Assembly (NCBI GenBank): GCA_023853785.1
Contig: JAJIRX010000515.1
Location: 1 to 64,000, forward strand
Length of the DNA: 64,000 nt
Direction of reading: 5' to 3'
DNA from: Psilocybe azurescens
Lineage: Eukaryota; Basidiomycota; Agaricomycetes; Agaricales; Agrocybaceae
The notes under the pieces were generated by a model. That model saw only the letters and a list, made by a program, of their open reading frames with translations, made no database searches and had not been told where the DNA came from. A program made the translations under genes and the position numbers. Below, in pieces: positions 59,608-64,000 of this stretch (its first letter is position 1; each line of letters begins with the position of its first letter).

Positions 59608-61832
59608 TTAGAGAAGATCGAGATTGGCAGCAGAACGAATAAGCTTCTCTGCTTGCTCAGAGCGAGGCGTAATCGAGCATTTGTACGGTTTTGGAGCACT
59701 ATTCTTTTTTTAGTCATTGTGGTCGAGATGAATGGCATGAATTTGTTCGCACCACACAAGAGCAGATACGTAATCGTGAGCGGGCTCAATCACATTTCCT
59801 TCGTCATCGACGGCTTTCTTAATGTCGTAAACTGTAAGGAGAGATGCTATAGCAATCCAAACTGCTGAAAACGCCATGTAGCGGCCAGGACATATGCTGA
59901 GAATAATCAGCCAGACAGTCTTCGATACAAAATATTGCCCCTACCGTCTACCAAACCCCCAGCATGCGTGGCTAGGATCTCGCACGGATTTGTTGAACTT
60001 CCCGTCCTTCATGAATCTGTCAGGATTAAAGTCAAAAGGATCTGGGTATACATCCTCGTCGTGCAACATGGCCCTGAGAAAGATTGAATATTAAAGCGCC
60101 TGCTGACAGTAAAACGTCAAGTACCAAGCGTTCGGAATAACGATAGATCCAGCAGGCAAGCGATATCCTTTGTACTCGTCGTCGACGGTGAGTAGATGGG
60201 GGATAGCTGTATTGGTCAACCATAAGCGTAGAGGTAAATATCATTGAAAGTCTAGCTGACAGATTGGAAGCACATCCCTCCAGCGAAGGGTTTCTTTCGC
60301 GATAGCCGTTATGTATGGTAAGGATTCTTCATCATCAAAATCAGGAAGATGACCGGGCTTTACAACGCTGTCCAACTCCTGTTGCGCTTTCCTGAGTACT
60401 TCTGGTTTGTCGAGTAGTCCTAAAATACAGGATGCAATAGCTGATACAGTCTGGGAGTCCAACGCCCTCAGCTCATACTGATCAGAGATATTTTAAGATT
60501 TCTTACCGTATCGGACCCAGCTACAGATATGCAAATTCTGCCGTTACGCTCAATTAAGCAGGGCTTGGTGCTCGTACGTACCCGTATACATGGTTCCAGT
60601 TACAGCTTGGATAATATCTTCCGCGTACGCGTCGTCGGTAGTCCCTCCTTCAAGCTTCTGCAGACTTAACGACGCTACACAAAGTGGTGATATACCATCG
60701 GCCTGCGGTGGGCTTTCCGTAAGTTCTTTCATGCATATCAAGAGCACCGACGTCGCGCACCGAGTTGCGTTTCGCAGCCGCAAAGGGAACTTCAACCATG
60801 GAACGGGCCAACTTTTTCCATTCTCGTGCTTTTTGTTTGGAAGCCGGCCCCTGGCATCCATTCCGGTACATACTTGAGGAATGGCAGCATATCGACTAAG
60901 AAGGCCCCAGGAACACCGGCGACGAGCAATGGATGGACTCCTTTTCTGCCGTTCTGATGTAGAGATCATCTTTTGGTTTTACTGCCAACCCATATGCGAT
61001 GGATATTATGGTCTCTCCGGCCATGCTATTGTTATGTCAGCGATGCTGCAACCATGTCCCACGGGATACTGTTTCACGTACTGCCTAAGGTTACCGATAA
61101 CGTTATTCGGAATATCGAGAAATCGATTGAGCATATTGCGAGCAGCTCGCAAAGAATGAGGTCGAAAGCGAAGCGCAGCAGTAGGATGGAAGTTATGGTG
61201 CATGAGACGGCGATGACGGCGCCTTGTATGTATTTTTCCAGTCAGTCATCGGGCAATATATTGGTTATTGACATTTACCATCTCTCTCCTTGTTAGAGAC
61301 CCTTTTTAGATATAGGGCCGGTGAGCACAGTTTGTATAGAAGCTTACCGTATTTCATGAGGCCAAAGTTGAAGTTCCACCCCATCAGTTCATTAATCATG
61401 GGCATGCGGGCTCTGCAAATGTGTTGGACGTGAGGTTGTGATATCTTGCTATTCTGGCTTACCTATCGGAATAGATGGACGACCGTTTCTCACATAGCTC
61501 AAGAACGGCCTCTGCCGAGTCCAGTACCACGATGGATGTCCCAGCGACGTTGAGGTAAAGAATATCCGTGTCTTGTAAACAGTTGTCCTTATGAATGCAT
61601 GATTAGAGCCAGACAACGGATGAAACGCACCAAGCTCTTTGCACCACTTGTGATAGGTTTTCCACGCAAAAGATGTTGGCACATCGCGAAGGTTTCCGAT
61701 TAAAGGGAGGCCTTTGGGTCCTGGAGGCAAAGGAAGATGTGAAAGAGAGCGTGCATTGTTTCGCCTGCGGTATAGGGCAAATACCACGACGATTGTCGTC
61801 AAGATACCGACAATGAAATCCAACTGCAACAT
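59608..61832 (-). CDS. cytochrome P450 monooxygenase
   Basis: ER-anchored haem monooxygenase. Start ATG 61832, MLQLDFIVGILTTIVVVFAL (anchor), chosen over an upstream in-frame ATG because it begins at the anchor. Then LPLPPGPKGLPLIGNLRDVP (proline hinge) and FHPTAALRFRPHSLRAARNM. Next are MAGETIISIAYGLAVK-type and ARSMVEVPFAAAKRNS segments, the I-helix TAGSDT formed by splicing at about 60560-60510, KETLRW (ExxR of the K-helix), FNPDRF-type sequence and the haem loop WGFGRRICPGRYMA with its Cys ligand. The end is PKPYKCSITPRSEQAEKLIR with TAA at 59608-59610. The part around 60700-60780 changes frame between AAAKRNS and LSLQKLEGG and is not fully resolved. Family CYP number not assigned. Confidence 0.92.
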
Positions 61833-63423
61833 TGAAGGTGGGGTACCGAAAACAATGGTAAACCTCAGAGCTTTATATTGAGAAAACCGACAGTGCGTCA
61901 TCTCGCGCTCGGCAGCTCAGCTTGCCACATAAATGAATCTGTTCCCAGGAAAGCATTATCTAGGCAATCTCAATTGTTTGTCGACCCTGCCGACAGAGAG
62001 GTTCCAGCTGATTCCATTTGAGACTTGTAGGAGACGAAGGTCGAAAAGCTTTTGTGCGTTTAAACTTTATGCAAGATACTCGCACGTTAACATCGAGTCC
62101 ATGCGGGTTTCTCTAAAAATGAGAATGCCGTCCGCTCTGTGGATATTTTTCACAGAGTAGTACTAGTACGTACACATGGAAGACCAGTGAAAGTGACAAC
62201 ACCAATATTGTCTCATGCGGCTGCCGAGCGAGTAACTTACGAAAAGAAAAGATACAATAGAATCGGTGAGTACGGTTGGGCATCATGACAGGCAAGAGCG
62301 TTCCGTACTAAATTCGTTGGCTCTCACATCTGTGGAAAGCACAGGTCCCATGATTGGGGAGCTTGCTCCCTCTCTACTGCCGATGCCAAAATGTCTAATT
62401 CCACGTAATCCGCTGGCTTTCTGATGGTCACCCCGTGAGAACTTTGAAAGCGGCAAGCGGCAAGCACAGCTCATCATAGAGCATGCCAGGCACTGGGATA
62501 GCGAAGCGTTCTTGGTTCTTCAAATACTCATAGTACGTGCCACGCTCTATATGTACAGTCACACACTTGATGCAGATAAGACTTTTAGACTGTTCTATCA
62601 TTGTATACGCATTAAAACTTAAGCTCCAGCAATTGTAGTAAACATGTGCTTCATCGTATTAAGCAGCCATTAAGTAGAACTTGAGTCGCGGAGTATTGGA
62701 GTTCCAACGCCTTTTCAAATATTCTGGCGGAGCTGTCAAACACATTCGGATGATATTTGAGGAAATCTTAGGGTCAGTCCGGCAATAAAAATACGGTCGC
62801 ATTTTCAGTTTGATGGAAGCTATGTAGATTATTCCCACCACCCAATTTAGGAAGTCATGCGTGACAGTCTAGTTATCTTTGATCAGTCGCATTCCTGTCT
62901 CCCCTGATGCCTCGAGGGTAAGAGACAACAAAGAGATAATGATGGGGAAGATAACGAACAAAAAGACAGGAGGATTTGGTTTAAAGAACATTGACATGCA
63001 CATTTAATGACCCGAGAGACTGAACAGGCATGTCATCGTTCTCCTACATTACATATTTGTGTTCAGAATAGCCAGTATTAATGATTGAAGAAACGAGGAG
63101 GAACAGGCGAGAGCGAGATAATCATTGGTTGATCAGGCGAGTGTGACAATATGGGACAGGATTCTATATTTGGGTGGTGGAAATCATCCTGCTGCCATCA
63201 AACTGAAAATGCGACTCAATTTTCTTTTCGGGCATTTGTTTGTACTTTATTGTGATAGAATTTGTACAAAATATGGTGTTATTGTTCTGGGCAAATTGGA
63301 TTAGTTAGAAATGGCTGGTATGCGATCCTTGGGAAATCTCAAATCGCGCTCACATCCGACTAGATAACACTAGATCCGAGTCTTCACCAAACGTTCAACA
63401 TTGCCCACGCATTCTCTGTAATC
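61833..63423. other. intergenic, nothing assigned
   Basis: About 1.6 kb without a supported gene; the left end is the P450 promoter side. Confidence 0.45.
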
Positions 63424-64000
63424 ATGTTCTCGGACGGTAGGCTCCTTCGTAGCGCGCCAAGTTTGCCTGTCGAAATTCTAGATGAGATCATGATTACAGC
63501 AGTCAGAACATTGGATCCACCGTCCGTCTCATCCATTGCTCTCGTATCTAATGCATATCGCATTCTGGCCAACGTGGCCCGTTTCTCATCCATAGATCAT
63601 CAAATGCTCCGAGTACAAGATAGTGACTGCCGGCGCCTCGATACTCTAGTGGACGTCATTAAAACAGGAAGGCTCGTGAACACGATGCCTGCCGTCGATG
63701 CATTTATCACCTCTTTTCGCTCACTACATCTGGATCTACCGATGAGTTGAGACCTTTATTGCACAACGGGTCACTCGGCTTTATTTTTATACCCTCTTCC
63801 GCCAATCGACACCGTCATATGCACCACGTTCAAACTTTCGAAAGATGTCCCTGGAAATCCGTAACTGGACATCATATCAAGCAGTTTCGCCTTGGGGATG
63901 GGATAGTCCTGGCAGCAGTGACGACGACGATGAGGAGGACGATGGGGAGGAAGAGGAATATGAAGAAACTTTTCTAGAGTGGTCATTGACTGGTTCGCCT
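63424..64000 (+). CDS. F-box-like protein, truncated by the window edge
   Basis: ATG 63424, MFSDGRLLRSAPSLPVEILD, then EIMITAVRTLDPPSVSSIAL, a short F-box-like helix region of the fungal type (LP-x-E-I-L-D-x-I). The frame stops at 63748, but an in-line acidic stretch (WDSPGSSDDDDEEDDGEEEE, 63894-63955) in another frame looks like a continuation across an intron or frame slip. The gene then runs off the window. Predicted ubiquitin-ligase adaptor; low certainty. Confidence 0.5.

Overview
The window is nuclear DNA of a basidiomycete, most likely an Agaricomycete. Genes are broken by many 40-80 nt GT-AG introns. Two nuclear tRNA genes carry short introns just 3' of the anticodon. Many predicted proteins belong to families I know mainly from mushroom-forming fungi: several seven-helix membrane families, a DUF6533-type protein, a DUF7137 protein, F-box proteins and small secreted cysteine proteins. 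All family calls are by eye from translated motifs; no database search was possible.

Layout. 0-4.3 kb: a small secreted protein, tRNA-Asp and a KRE2/MNT1-type (GT15) mannosyltransferase. 4.5-10.8 kb: two different multi-helix membrane proteins on the minus strand. 11.8-14.3 kb: a 56-bp tandem repeat and a secreted protein built from two homologous domains. 15.8-22.6 kb: another 7-TM gene, a dead FAD monooxygenase next to an inverted-repeat element, a second secreted protein, tRNA-His and a DUF6533-type 7-TM gene. 23.7-26.8 kb: a 14-TM-type MFS exporter. 27-30 kb: little that I can assign. 30.3-32.8 kb: glucose-6-phosphate isomerase. 33-40 kb: a pRiA4b ORF-3-like gene, an F-box protein, a Ty3/gypsy scrap and a very large Pro/Ser-rich protein. 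40-44.7 kb: gene-poor. 44.8-50.1 kb: a threefold tandem array of [F-box pseudogene + small secreted protein gene], one unit carrying a 609-bp hAT-like insertion. 50.4-53.6 kb: a DUF7137 protein and the peroxin PEX13. 54.6-61.8 kb: two short-chain dehydrogenases and a cytochrome P450. The right edge holds a truncated F-box-like gene.

Housekeeping genes (PGI, PEX13, the mannosyltransferase) are interleaved with fast-evolving accessory genes. The two SDRs and the P450, with the MFS exporter some 30 kb away, could serve oxidative metabolism, but no core biosynthetic enzyme is present, so a shared pathway is only a guess.

A window-wide feature limits all models. Most long genes, including PGI and PEX13, change reading frame at single-base indels, mostly in or beside short homopolymers. 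The simplest reading is uncorrected long-read sequence error, so frameshifts alone should not be taken as pseudogenisation. Nonsense changes (10574-10576, 18101-18103) and missing halves of genes are better evidence of decay.
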